The position numbers and the translations under genes are program-made. Below the pieces are notes generated by a model, which saw only the letters and a program-made list of their open reading frames with translations, was not told where the DNA came from and ran no database searches. A stretch of DNA of 64,000 nucleotides from CAZWSX01 sp964636985 (GTDB lineage: Bacteria > Planctomycetota > Planctomycetia > Pirellulales > Pirellulaceae), in assembly GCA_964636985.1 (NCBI GenBank), contig CAZWSX010000003.1, forward strand, positions 1-64,000, read 5' to 3'. This document shows, piece by piece, positions 1-8,513 of the stretch; position 1 is the stretch's first letter, and each line of letters begins with the position of its first letter.

Positions 1-867
1 TTGATTCATGCTTTGGCCTTGCTGGCTTTGGTTCCCGCCCTTTTTTCGTGGACGGGTTTGATCATCGGGTTGCTGGGCGTCCACTTTGTCGGCCACGGCA
101 TTACGCTTTGTTATCACCGGTTGCTCACGCATCGCAGCTTTCGTTCGCCCAAATGGTTTGAGCGATTCTTGGTGGTGAATGCCCTTTGCAACTTGGAAGA
201 CACACCGGCCAAATGGGTGGCGTGGCATCGCATCCATCACCTGCACTCGGACGAGCAAGAAGATCCGCATAGCCCGCTGGTTCACTGGCTGTGGGGACAC
301 TTGGGCTGGTTGACGATCCACAACGTGGGAACGCACGACATCACGGCGTATCACAAGTACGCTCGCGATATTTTGCAGGACCCTTTCTATCTCGCGATGG
401 AGCGTCATCGCTGGATCGCGTTCGCCATTTACATTGCGCACGCCGCGCTGTTTACGACGTTTGGGTACGTCTTGGGCATCACCGTTTGGGGAAGCCACGC
501 CGCCGGTGTGCAACTGGCCGCGAGCGTGCTGGTGTGGGGCGTGATCCTTCGCACCGTCGCCGTGTGGCACATCACGTGGTCGGTGAACTCGCTCACGCAT
601 TTGTTCGGCTATCGCAACTACGAGACCAAAGACAACAGCCGGAACAACTGGTTTGTCGCATTGCTGACGGTCGGCGAAGGGTGGCACAACAACCACCACC
701 ACGACGAAGCCAGCGCCAGCAACCAGCACCGCTGGTGGGAACTCGACATCGTCTACTACGAGATCCGGCTGCTAGAGATGCTCGGCTTAGCGTCACAAGT
801 GATTCGCCCGCGGGCCGAACGGCATGCTGAGCGGATGCCGGGTGATCCGCCCAAGCGTGCAGCGTAG
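1..867 (+). CDS. Membrane fatty-acid (acyl-CoA/acyl-lipid) desaturase, 5' end probably cut by the window
   Basis: Membrane-bound di-iron desaturase that introduces a double bond into a fatty acyl chain (stearoyl-CoA delta-9 type family). All three histidine boxes are visible: HxxxxH at residues 39-44, HxxHH at 76-80 and HxxHHH at 229-234. Hydrophobic segments lie near residues 4-35 and about 140-190. The frame is open at base 1 with only a TTG there, and the family normally has more residues before the first histidine box, so the gene probably starts upstream of the window. The substrate (CoA- or lipid-bound) cannot be told from sequence alone. Confidence 0.9.
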   Translation: MIHALALLALVPALFSWTGLIIGLLGVHFVGHGITLCYHRLLTHRSFRSPKWFERFLVVNALCNLEDTPAKWVAWHRIHHLHSDEQEDPHSPLVHWLWGHLGWLTIHNVGTHDITAYHKYARDILQDPFYLAMERHRWIAFAIYIAHAALFTTFGYVLGITVWGSHAAGVQLAASVLVWGVILRTVAVWHITWSVNSLTHLFGYRNYETKDNSRNNWFVALLTVGEGWHNNHHHDEASASNQHRWWELDIVYYEIRLLEMLGLASQVIRPRAERHAERMPGDPPKRAA

Positions 868-894
868 GTGTGGCGATTTGCAACGATGCCATCT

Positions 895-2082
895 CTACCA
901 TTTGGCAAAGACGCTGCACCTGGGCAACGCTTCTCTAAGTTGCTTGACGCCCTGCACGCTGACCTTTGTTTCGTAGAGATTCAACAGGGTCAACTTCTGA
1001 AACCCATTGAGTGTCTCGACGGCGGCATCGGTGATGCTCGTGTCGGCTAAGTGCAAACTTTTCAAGCGTGGCAGATTCTTGATGCTTTCCAGACCAGCGC
1101 CAGCAATCCCGTCGCCGTGAATGGTGAGGCTTGTTAACTCGACTAACTTCGCAAGGTGAGAAAGCCCCTCGTCCGTTATCCCTGGGCCAGTCACGCTTAA
1201 ACTTTTCAATTCCCTAAGTTCTGCCAGATGGGCCAATCCCTGATTTGTGATGCCACGCCCTTCGATGATCAGCCCCGTCAGTCGCTTAAGTCCTCGAAGT
1301 TGAGCAAGGCCGGCGTCGGTAACGTCCGCACGGCCTAAGTGCAGCTCTTCCAACTGCCTGAGGCCACTTACATGCTCCATCGCTTTATCGCCGATCGGTT
1401 TTGAGTACGTGGCACAGTGAAATTGCAACGACTTAAGTTGCGACAAACCGCGCAGATTTTTCATTCCCTCATCCGTGACGGTGGCATTCAAGATTTGAAT
1501 CGCGCGAAGCTGCTGCAGGCTTTGGATATTTTCGAGCGTCTCATCGTCAGCGCCGTTCGCCGAGACGAAGCGCGCGTCGTTAAAGAAATCTTCGCCTAAG
1601 ATTCGTTCGAGAAACTCATGCAGAGCAGGCTGGACAACCGCCTTGGTCATAGGCACCAATCTGAAGCCCGCATACGCCAGCGCAGTCACCCCTTCTTCAT
1701 ACGACACGTAGTCTCCTCGTTTTCGAAGGGTGGCGACAACGGCGCGTTGTTGGTGGGCCAAATCGATTTCCCTTCCGAGCCACCCCAAGGGAATCGCGGT
1801 CACGAGGACCGATGACAAAAGCGTCGACACGCCAAATTGCCACTTTGCTTTGAACAGCCATCCGACCAACAGGCACACCAGGATGAGAAGCAAGACGACA
1901 ATAGTCGCCGCGACGGTGATGAGGGCCGTGTAGCCTTTGTGATCGTTGAACCAGAACCAATGGAAGCGGGAGGAGAGAAAGAGAACGCCCTGCATCAGGA
2001 GCACGAGCGATAGGAACCTGGCCGGTGTTGGTGCGTACCAGCGGCGTTTGGGAAGCGATGAGGCGTTGGGCGTTGATTTCAT
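895..2082 (-). CDS. Leucine-rich-repeat membrane protein (copy 1 of a tandem pair)
   Basis: 395 residues. The N-terminal third has three hydrophobic segments (about 24-40, 53-76 and 83-102). The C-terminal part is a run of roughly 23-25-residue leucine-rich repeats of the pattern ITDEGL..L..L..L.SL, common in planctomycetes. Probably an inner-membrane anchored protein with an LRR domain for protein contacts; no enzymatic motif is seen. It is closely related along its length to the next gene on the same strand (2241-3230), and both share the same start-region sequence, so they are recent tandem duplicates. Exact role unknown. Confidence 0.8.
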   Translation of the reverse strand: MKSTPNASSLPKRRWYAPTPARFLSLVLLMQGVLFLSSRFHWFWFNDHKGYTALITVAATIVVLLLILVCLLVGWLFKAKWQFGVSTLLSSVLVTAIPLGWLGREIDLAHQQRAVVATLRKRGDYVSYEEGVTALAYAGFRLVPMTKAVVQPALHEFLERILGEDFFNDARFVSANGADDETLENIQSLQQLRAIQILNATVTDEGMKNLRGLSQLKSLQFHCATYSKPIGDKAMEHVSGLRQLEELHLGRADVTDAGLAQLRGLKRLTGLIIEGRGITNQGLAHLAELRELKSLSVTGPGITDEGLSHLAKLVELTSLTIHGDGIAGAGLESIKNLPRLKSLHLADTSITDAAVETLNGFQKLTLLNLYETKVSVQGVKQLREALPRCSVFAKW

Positions 2083-2141
2083 GGCCTACCCCATGAAGTT
2101 CAAAGGGACGGAGCAGGCCATTCTAGCGTTTGCGTTGTGCT

Positions 2142-2167
2142 GTAGCTGCACTCGCCAAGAGTGCGGG
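2142..2167 (-). repeat. Dispersed hairpin, B type (GCACTC/GAGTGC)
   Basis: Reads GTAGCTGCACTCGCCAAGAG followed by TGCGG on the plus strand. Arms GCACTC and GAGTGC enclose GCCAA. Lies between the two LRR genes, about 60 bases upstream of the first. Confidence 0.8.
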
Positions 2168-2190
2168 GCCTTGCTCCCTTAAATTCGTTC

Positions 2191-2219
2191 GCACTTCCCG
2201 CGTTCTGGCGAACGCGGCA
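2191..2219 (+). repeat. Dispersed hairpin, A type (GCGTTC/GAACGC)
   Basis: Arms CGCGTTC and GAACGCG around loop TGGC, flanked on the left by CACTTCC. Lies just downstream of the second LRR gene's stop. Confidence 0.85.
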
Positions 2220-2240
2220 ACCACGGGATGACGATTCCAC

Positions 2241-3230
2241 TCATCGATATGGCGTCGCTACGATCTTGCATTTCGGCAGCGATTCCCGCAACTTTTGCAC
2301 TCCTTCGTCGGTGATCGTTCCGCCGAGAAGCCGGAGGCTGGTCAACCCTTTTAGCTCTGCAATATGCAGCAGTCCCTCATCGGTAATGCGGTGGCAGTCG
2401 ATGCGTAGACTTTTCAAACGCTTCAGGCCCTTGAGGTGTACGAGTCCGGCGTCCGTCACATCGACATCGACCAAATGCAGTTCTTCCAGTCGCGTCAGTC
2501 CTCTGAGATGCTTGACTCCTTCATCGCCGATCAGAGAACCGCTTGACGAGCCCCTGAGATTCAAGCTTTTCAGGAGTGTCAGTCGACGTAGATGTTTCAT
2601 GTCGTCGTTCGTGACAGCGGCGACCTGCACATCAAGTTCTTGCAGTTGAACCAGTTCACTTAGGATCTCGAGCGTTTCACCGTCGGCCTCCATGACCGAT
2701 ATCGAAAAGACATCGCGGAAGAAGTCTCTCCCCAAAGTGGATTCGAGATACTGCATGAGCGTGCGTTTTCTGTCCGTCGTAATGGCCCGCCGCGATTGGG
2801 TATTGAATCGTCGCTGGATTGCCTCATCGAGCGATACGCCCTCTTGGTACGAGATGTAGGCGCGACGATTTGCAAGTCCGGCGACCACGGTGCGTTGACG
2901 GCGGTCCGCTTCGAACTCGCGCGTCAGCCAACCGCAAGGAACGGCAACGAGCACCACGATCCACAGCACGGCCGCGACTCCAAACTGAGCCTTCCACGGT
3001 GTGAATCGGCTCATCAACACGGCGATCCCAAGAAAGAGCAGCCCAATCGCAGTCGCGGCCGATGCGATAAGGACTGTGTACCCCTTGCGCTCGTTGAACC
3101 AGAACCAGTAGTAGCGAGACGAGAGGAAGAGAACGCCCTGCATCAAGAGCATTGCCCACAGGAACTTGCCCGGCGTGAGTGCGTACCAACGGCGTTTGGG
3201 AATCGCTGGCGCGTCGGGCGATGAAGCCAT
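2241..3230 (-). CDS. Leucine-rich-repeat membrane protein (copy 2 of a tandem pair)
   Basis: 329 residues, same architecture as the gene at 895-2082: a PKRRWYA-type start, hydrophobic segments near 24-40 and 50-75 and a third near 82-100, then LRRs with the VTDAGL/ITDEGL signature. It is shorter by about two to three repeats. The roughly 60 bases upstream of the start (3228-3290) match those upstream of copy 1 (2080-2140), including the sequence around CATGGCCTACCCCATGAAG, so the duplication carried its promoter region. Function unknown; a membrane-anchored protein-interaction role is inferred. Confidence 0.8.
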   Translation of the reverse strand: MASSPDAPAIPKRRWYALTPGKFLWAMLLMQGVLFLSSRYYWFWFNERKGYTVLIASAATAIGLLFLGIAVLMSRFTPWKAQFGVAAVLWIVVLVAVPCGWLTREFEADRRQRTVVAGLANRRAYISYQEGVSLDEAIQRRFNTQSRRAITTDRKRTLMQYLESTLGRDFFRDVFSISVMEADGETLEILSELVQLQELDVQVAAVTNDDMKHLRRLTLLKSLNLRGSSSGSLIGDEGVKHLRGLTRLEELHLVDVDVTDAGLVHLKGLKRLKSLRIDCHRITDEGLLHIAELKGLTSLRLLGGTITDEGVQKLRESLPKCKIVATPYR

Positions 3231-3296
3231 GGCCTACCCCATGAAGTCAAAGGGACGGACCCTGGTATTCTAGCGTTTGTTTCTCGCTGCTGCGTC

Positions 3297-3332
3297 GTAG
3301 CCGCACTCGCGTAGAGCTCGCGTAGAGTGCGG
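3297..3332 (-). repeat. Dispersed hairpin, B type with internal insertion
   Basis: GTAGCCGCACTCGC, an extra segment GTAGAGCTCGCGTA, then GAGTGCGG: a B-type repeat whose loop has been enlarged, partly by internal duplication. Confidence 0.6.
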
Positions 3333-3351
3333 TGGCGCCGCGAGTGGACGC

Positions 3352-3383
3352 CGCACTTCCCGCGTTCTGGCGAACGCAGCTAC
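3352..3383 (+). repeat. Dispersed hairpin, A type
   Basis: CGCGTTC, loop TGGC, GAACGCA, then GCTAC. A further degenerate copy (GCGTTATGGCGAACCCAG) follows at 3399-3425 and runs into the cysNC stop codon. Confidence 0.8.
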
Positions 3384-3420
3384 AGGGGAAGCCGCTTGCT
3401 CTGCGTTATGGCGAACCCAG

Positions 3421-5352
3421 TTAGCCTACAATGCCGCGTTTTACTAGCAGGTCGACGATCTGGTTCACGCAGTCTTGGATGCCTACGGTCGCGGTCTTGA
3501 GGACGAGGTCAGGGCTGACTGGGGGGTCGAACGGTGCGCTCACGCCGGGGAAGTTGGCGATCTCGCCGCTGTCGGCCAGTTTGTAGTGGCCATCGGTGTC
3601 GCGGGTGCGACAGACTTCGACGGGGCAATCGAGGTGGACTACGATCCAGCGGTCGCGGCCGACCAACTCGCCGGCCTTGTTACGAACCGCCTCGTCGGGA
3701 GCCAGGAAACCGGCCACGACGATCATGCCGGTGTCGTTGAACAATCTCGCGACTTCCGCGCTGCGGCGGAGATTTTCGCTACGCTCGGCCGAGGTGAAGC
3801 CAAGGTCTTTGTTGATTGCGCGGCGCATCTGCTGGCCGTCGAGCATGACGGCCGATTTGCCGAGTTCGAAGAGGCGGCGCTCGACGGCGAAGCCGATGGT
3901 CGTTTTGCCTGAGCCGGTGAGGCCGGTTAGCAGAACGGTCGCGGGTTTTTGGCCCAGGCGTTTTTCCCGTTCACCGATCGTCACTGCGCTGTGGGCTTGC
4001 GACTCTTTCGTTTGCGACTGGTCGTCCCAGTGCTCGGGCGAGTCACCGGAGGAGCGGTCGAGAATCATCCCGGCGCCGACGGTGAGATTCGTCATTCGGT
4101 CGATGACAATGAAGCCGCCTGTCGCGCGATTGCGTTTGTAGGCGTCGAACGGGATCGGCTGTGTCAGCATCAACTGGCAGCGACCGATGGCGTTGAGCGG
4201 CAGGTCTTCGGCGTCCTTGCGGTGGAGCGTGTTGACGTCGATTTGATAGCGGACGGCGCTGACGGTTCCAGGCGCGACCTTGGTTCCTTGTTTGAACCAA
4301 TACTGTTTTCCGGGGACGAGTTTATCTTCGTGCATCCAGACGATCGTTGCTTCGATCTTGTGGTCGACGCGCGGCACGTTGCCGGGGCGGACCAGCATGT
4401 CGCCGCGGGCGACGTCGATTTCGTCTTCGAGCGTGAGCGTGACCGCCTGCGAGGCAAAGGCTTCATCCAGATTGCCATCGTACGTGACGATCGATTTCAC
4501 GCGGCTCGTTTTGCGGGAGGGGAGGGCCATGACCTCGTCGCCCTTGCGGATGATGCCCGAGGCGACCGTGCCGGCGAAGCCGCGGAAATCGAGGTTGGGA
4601 CGGTTCACGTACTGAACGGGGAAACGAAAATCTTCGAAGTTGCGGTCGCTGCCAATTTCGACGTTTTCTAGTAAGCCCATTAAGGTCGAGCCGTCGTACC
4701 AGGGCGTGCTGTTGCTGCGCTCGACGACGTTGTCGCCTTTGAGCGCCGAGATCGGCAGGAAGTGGACGTCGGGCAAATCGAGCCGCACGGAGAAATCGCG
4801 ATAGTCGCGCTTGATCTTCTCGAAGACGTCTTCGCTGAAATCGACCAGGTCCATCTTGTTGACCGCGACCAGCACGTGCTTGATGCCGAGCAGCGAGACG
4901 ATGAACGAGTGCCGTTTGGTTTGCACCAGCACGCCTTTGCGGGCGTCGATCAGAATGATGGCCAAGTCGGCGGTCGAAGCACCGGTCGCCATGTTCCGCG
5001 TGTACTGCTCGTGGCCGGGGCAGTCGGCGATGATGAACTTTCGCTTGTCGGTACTGAAGTAGCGGTACGCGACGTCGATCGTGATCCCTTGTTGCTGCTC
5101 GTCTTCGAGGCCGTCGAGGAAGAGGGCCAGGTCGAGTTCTTCGCCGGTGGTGCCGTGCTTGGCGGTATCGCGCTTGATGGCGGCGATCTGGTCCTCGTAG
5201 ATCATTTTGGATTCGTAGAGGAGCCGCCCGATGAGGGTGCTCTTGCCGTCGTCGACGCTACCGCACGTGAGGAGCCGGAGCATCTCTTTACGCTGGTGTT
5301 GGTCGAGGTAACCGAGAATATCGGAGGCGATGAGTTTGCTTTGATGGCTCAT
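3421..5352 (-). CDS. cysNC: Bifunctional sulfate adenylyltransferase subunit 1 / adenylylsulfate kinase (CysN-CysC fusion)
   Basis: 643 residues. The N-terminal half is the GTPase subunit of ATP sulfurylase: G1 loop GSVDDGKST at 31-39, G3 DCPGHEQ near 110, G4 NKMD near 164, followed by EF-Tu-like beta-barrel domains. The C-terminal 167 residues are APS kinase with P-loop GLTGSGKTT at 477-485. Together with CysD it converts sulfate plus ATP to APS, then phosphorylates APS to PAPS in the cytoplasm. The usual SPxxxDR-type segment of the kinase reads APDEAVR here, which is worth noting but not proof of inactivity. Encoded 279 bases downstream of cysD on the same strand, so probably one operon. 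Confidence 0.95.
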   Translation of the reverse strand: MSHQSKLIASDILGYLDQHQRKEMLRLLTCGSVDDGKSTLIGRLLYESKMIYEDQIAAIKRDTAKHGTTGEELDLALFLDGLEDEQQQGITIDVAYRYFSTDKRKFIIADCPGHEQYTRNMATGASTADLAIILIDARKGVLVQTKRHSFIVSLLGIKHVLVAVNKMDLVDFSEDVFEKIKRDYRDFSVRLDLPDVHFLPISALKGDNVVERSNSTPWYDGSTLMGLLENVEIGSDRNFEDFRFPVQYVNRPNLDFRGFAGTVASGIIRKGDEVMALPSRKTSRVKSIVTYDGNLDEAFASQAVTLTLEDEIDVARGDMLVRPGNVPRVDHKIEATIVWMHEDKLVPGKQYWFKQGTKVAPGTVSAVRYQIDVNTLHRKDAEDLPLNAIGRCQLMLTQPIPFDAYKRNRATGGFIVIDRMTNLTVGAGMILDRSSGDSPEHWDDQSQTKESQAHSAVTIGEREKRLGQKPATVLLTGLTGSGKTTIGFAVERRLFELGKSAVMLDGQQMRRAINKDLGFTSAERSENLRRSAEVARLFNDTGMIVVAGFLAPDEAVRNKAGELVGRDRWIVVHLDCPVEVCRTRDTDGHYKLADSGEIANFPGVSAPFDPPVSPDLVLKTATVGIQDCVNQIVDLLVKRGIVG

Positions 5353-5454
5353 GGTATTCGGTGGGACGGATTATCTGGCCCGTCTGCGGGTTGCGATGTT
5401 TTCTTAATGGCAATGAAGGGGGGAGGGGGAGTCGAAGGAGAAGGGGAGCGAAGC

Positions 5455-5560
5455 TAGAAAGTAGAAAATAGAAAGTGGTGAGTAGATGGGCCGGAGCTCT
5501 CACCTTCGCGAAGGCGGCCTCCTTTTACCAACTACTTTCCACCATCTACTGTCTCATCAC
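5455..5560. repeat. AT/purine-rich intergenic repeats (TAGAAAGTAGAAAATAG type)
   Basis: The cysD-cysNC gap holds short imperfect repeats: AGAAAGTAGAAAATAGAAAG then GTGAGTAGATGG near 5455-5487, and the inverted form ACTACTTTCCACCATCTACT near 5528-5550. A similar phrase recurs near 20660 and 47005. Probably a decayed dispersed repeat; no gene is seen. Confidence 0.4.
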
Positions 5561-5604
5561 TCCCATTCTCCCACTCACCCCTTCTCCCATTCTCTGCCGG
5601 GCGT

Positions 5605-5629
5605 CCGCACTCTTGGCGAGTGCGGCTAC
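5605..5629 (+). repeat. Dispersed hairpin, B type
   Basis: CCGCACTC, loop TTGGC, GAGTGCGGCTAC. Ends two bases before the cysD stop codon. Confidence 0.85.
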
Positions 5630-5631
5630 GA

Positions 5632-6540
5632 TTAGAAGTAGCCTTCCTTCTTCTTCTTCTCCATCGAGCCGGCCTGGTCGTGGTCGATCATGCGGCCTTG
5701 GCGTTCGCTGAACTTGGTGAGGAGCATTTCCTGGATGATCTCGGGCAAAGTCGTGGCGTTACTGTCGACGGCGCCGGACAGCGGATAGCAGCCGAGCGTG
5801 CGGAAGCGGACGCGGCGCAACTCGGGTTTCTCGCCTGGCTTCAAGCGCATCCGGTTGTCGTCGACCATGATCATGGTGCCGTCTCGATAAACGACCGGAC
5901 GTTCGGCGGCGAAGTAGAGGGGGACGATCGGGATGTTTTCCAGATAGACGTATTGCCACACGTCGAGTTCGGTCCAGTTCGAAAGTGGGAAGACGCGGAT
6001 GCTCTCTCCCTTTTTGACTTTCGAGTTGTACAGATTCCACAGCTCGGGGCGTTGGTTCTTGGGGTCCCAGCGATGGAACTCGTCGCGGAACGAGACGATG
6101 CGTTCCTTGGCGCGGGACTTTTCTTCGTCGCGGCGGGCACCGCCGAAGGCGGCGTCGAACTTGTACTTCGACAGGGCCTGCTTCAGGCCTTGCGTTTTCA
6201 TCACGTCGGTGTGGACGGCGCTGCCGCTGTCGAAAGGATTGACCCCTTGGGCGATCCCTTCTTCGTTGACGTGGACGATCAGTTTCATCCCGAGTTGCTT
6301 GGGCCACTCCTCGCGGAACTTGTACATCGCCTGGAACTTCCAGGTGGTGTCGACGTGCATCAGGGGGAAGGGAGGCTTGGCGGGGGCGAAGGCCTTCATC
6401 GCCAGGTGCACCATCACCGAAGAATCTTTGCCGATCGAGTAGAGCATCACCGGGTTTTCGAACTCGGCGGCAACCTCGCGGATGATGTGGATGCTTTCGG
6501 CCTCAAGCTGCTTGAGATGCGTCAGATTGTATTGCGACAT
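5632..6540 (-). CDS. cysD: Sulfate adenylyltransferase subunit 2
   Basis: 302 residues, the usual length for CysD. PP-loop ATP pyrophosphatase motif SIGKDSS at 35-41 in an adenine-nucleotide alpha hydrolase fold; C-terminal region with the RFRTLGCYP signature. It catalyses AMP transfer from ATP to sulfate, driven by the GTPase activity of the CysN half encoded next. First gene of the cysD-cysNC unit; a 930-base gap upstream carries its likely promoter. Assimilatory role is inferred: no dissimilatory sulfur genes are in view. Confidence 0.96.
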   Translation of the reverse strand: MSQYNLTHLKQLEAESIHIIREVAAEFENPVMLYSIGKDSSVMVHLAMKAFAPAKPPFPLMHVDTTWKFQAMYKFREEWPKQLGMKLIVHVNEEGIAQGVNPFDSGSAVHTDVMKTQGLKQALSKYKFDAAFGGARRDEEKSRAKERIVSFRDEFHRWDPKNQRPELWNLYNSKVKKGESIRVFPLSNWTELDVWQYVYLENIPIVPLYFAAERPVVYRDGTMIMVDDNRMRLKPGEKPELRRVRFRTLGCYPLSGAVDSNATTLPEIIQEMLLTKFSERQGRMIDHDQAGSMEKKKKEGYF

Positions 6541-6661
6541 GATCTTGCTGGTGGGACGGCATTTCGCGTCGGATCATTGTCCGCACTGCAAAACGACCCC
6601 GTCCGTAGGGAGGCATAACCAAAGAACGCGAAATCCCAAGCCGGAAAGCTGGGAAATCCAG

Positions 6662-6683
6662 GTAGTTGATGTCAAAACTACCG
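6662..6683 (-). promoter_or_regulatory. Inverted repeat upstream of cysD, possible operator
   Basis: Arms GGTAGTT and AACTACC separated by 8 bases, about 120 bases upstream of the cysD start. A TATACT hexamer lies just upstream on the same strand. The position would suit a sulfur-responsive repressor; no regulator gene is adjacent, so this is inference from symmetry and position only. Confidence 0.35.
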
Positions 6684-6852
6684 GATAAACAAGGTCGAAG
6701 TATAGGGGGGTGGGCGGTTCGGGGCAGCCCCAAAATGGGCCCATTGCGAGGCTTTGGGTGGCAGATTTGCGGGCGATTCGGGGGAATTTCACTACAGAGG
6801 GAACGGAGGGGAGAAGGGGCGAATGGGAGAGGGGGAGATTCGGGGGAGAGGA

Positions 6853-6995
6853 TTTTGAGATTGATGATTGGTGATTTTTGATTTGCGAAGTGAAATGCCT
6901 TTGCGTCTCGGGATTGTTTCCTCTCGGTGTCGTTCGCGCCTCGTTGTTTTCTACTTTTTGAAACACGGAGGCACGGAGGACACCGAGAGGATGAG
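6853..6995. repeat. Composite dispersed repeat: AT-rich unit plus CACGGAG unit
   Basis: An AT-rich phrase (ATTGATGATTGGTGATTTTT then GATTTGCGAAGTG) at 6853-6893 and a purine-rich phrase (ACACGGAGGCACGGAGGACA) at 6961-6990. The same pair, in nearly identical wording, recurs at 42699-42791 and 56322-56397. Confidence 0.7.
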
Positions 6996-7067
6996 AAATG
7001 AAGTGCTATGGGGCGCGCTATCAACTATTCGTCATTAATTGGTGAGGAACTCTTTCGTTATCGTTCT

Positions 7068-7100
7068 TCTCCGGTCTCTCAGGGTCTCCGCGGTGAGAAA
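7068..7100 (-). repeat. CACGGAG-family repeat, inverse orientation
   Basis: Plus strand reads CTCCGGTCTCTCAGGGTCTC then CGCGGTGAGAAA, the complement of the TTCACCRCGGAGACxCGGAG unit seen at 15840, 16539, 41240 and 42699. Confidence 0.6.
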
Positions 7101-7125
7101 GCTCTCAGTACGGACGCTGGCCACG

Positions 7126-7156
7126 CCCGGTCTCGCGAGGCGCGCGCGAGACCGGG
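7126..7156. repeat. Strong perfect 12-bp hairpin
   Basis: Arms CCCGGTCTCGCG and CGCGAGACCGGG around the 7-base loop AGGCGCG. No T-run follows on either strand, so a plain intrinsic terminator is unlikely; the gap is between divergent genes. Confidence 0.7.
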
Positions 7157-7472
7157 TGAATAAGGATCGTTCAACCAAATTGTCAAGGAACGGTTCTGCT
7201 TTGGATTGCTGGCTCGGCTTCGGAGGTGCACTGGGTCCGAAGTCGCGGAAGCGTTCCGCGCGCAGAGGTGACTTAAGCACGGCGCGATGGGCCACTCGTC
7301 TCGTGCGGATGGGAAAAGTGCGCAAACGTGGACGCGTGGCCGATCGGATAGCTTCCTAAGCGGGAAGCCGTTTCGAGGCAAGAACGTTGGCGTATCCAGG
7401 CCAAGCGATTTTCCCCGTGTAACGCTGTGGCGTTAAATAAAGGAGTGGCCCGTTACCTCTGGAGGAATCGTT

Positions 7473-8513
7473 ATGCGCACTGTTCTCATTTTCGCTTGTT
7501 TGCTTTTTCCGGCCGCTGCCGGCTGGGGGGCAGAGCCACCTTCCCCAATCGACAAGTACCGCCAGCTGGAATTTCCGGGCAACGAAAAAAACTTCGAAAC
7601 AGGATGGAAAGACCGCGTCGTAGCGCAGTTTGATGTCATCAACTCGGCTGACTTGACATCATTGAGAGCGGCCCTCAAGGACGGCGACCCGTTTGTGCGG
7701 GCCGTTGCCGCTTACGCGCTGGGTGTTCGAAAGGATACGGATTCGGCAGAGGCCCTCGCGGATTTGGCCAGAAACGACAACGAGTATGTAGTTCGCATCC
7801 GGGCCATCGAAGCCCTCGCCCTGCTCAAGATGAAGCCCGAGGTGATCGAAGAGGCATTTAAGGATGGCGAACCGGGCGTGCCGTTCGTCGCCAAGCTTGT
7901 GATCGGACAGATCAAAAATAAGACCGACTACGCGGCGCAAATTCGGGAAGCCTATGCGAAGGGGATCGATCGCGAGGCGATCGGCTCGGCCATGGTCGGA
8001 AAGCCGGCCCCAGACTTCACGGCCACGATGCTGGACGGCAAAACGTTCCAGCTCTCATCAGCGATCGGCAAGAATCCGATCGCCATCTATTTCGCCGCCT
8101 TCGATGGCTGAGGGGGCTGCATGCACGAGCAGGCGCAGTTGCGTCTGAAAAGGGATGCGGTCGAAAAGATTGGCGCGGAAACCTATGTCGTGATGGCTTT
8201 GGATACATATCGAACGCGCAGGTTCAAAGAAGAGAACTGGCTGCTCGGCGGAGGAAACGGGCCGTTCGCCAAGGAGCTTAGCCTGGTCTATGCCACGCCC
8301 CTGTCCGACCCCGCCGGCCGCGCGGCAGCGCTGTACGGCGTTTCTCGCCGAGCCTTGCGATGGGGAAGCTGGGTGGAGAATTACCCGCACTGGTTTGTGA
8401 TCAATAAGGAAGGCGTCATCACGTTCGTCTTGAAACCGACATTCTCGACGCCAAACGGCTACGAGGGGGATATCGATACCGTGCTTAAGGAGTTGGAGAA
8501 GGCGGGGAGGTAA
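7473..8513 (+). CDS. Secreted HEAT-repeat/thioredoxin-fold redoxin with in-frame UGA; selenoprotein candidate
   Basis: ATG at 7473 follows GGAGGA by 7 bases and opens a signal peptide (about residues 1-19). Residues about 50-150 form HEAT-like helices; from about 170 (GKPAPDFTATMLDGK) an AhpC/TSA-redoxin domain begins. The frame meets TGA at 8109-8111 and continues without any other stop or frameshift to TAA at 8511-8513, giving 346 residues with the UGA as residue 213. The interruption falls in FDG-[UGA]-GGC-MHEQ, so the UGA replaces the first residue of a CxxC-type redox motif (U213-G-G-C216). The downstream part keeps a normal redoxin C-terminus (PHWFVINKEG). A 7-bp hairpin lies at the right distance for a bacterial SECIS. 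Alternative: a one-base nonsense mutation of a Cys codon making a pseudogene, or two separate ORFs (a second ATG is at 8121). No sel genes are in the window. The 3' end overlaps nrfA (convergent) by 29 bases. Confidence 0.62.
8130..8147 (+). promoter_or_regulatory. Possible bacterial SECIS hairpin
   Basis: CAGGCGC, loop AGTT, GCGTCTG: seven pairs (one G-U) with a tetraloop containing GU. The stem begins 18 bases and the loop G lies about 26 bases after the UGA, within the range known for bacterial SECIS elements. It also lies in coding sequence, as bacterial SECIS elements do. Not folded by program. Confidence 0.45.

Larger units (their letters stand above)
6541..7472. other. 930-base gap without a convincing gene
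   Basis: Between the divergent cysD and the redoxin gene. It holds the cysD upstream inverted repeat, an AT-rich plus CACGGAG repeat block (6853-6995), a CACGGAG-type inverse copy (7068-7100), a strong 12-bp hairpin (7126-7156) and a small AACGC/GCGTT hairpin at 7421-7434 just before the ribosome binding site GGAGGA of the next gene. Open frames here are short and read through the repeats, so none is called. Confidence 0.6.
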
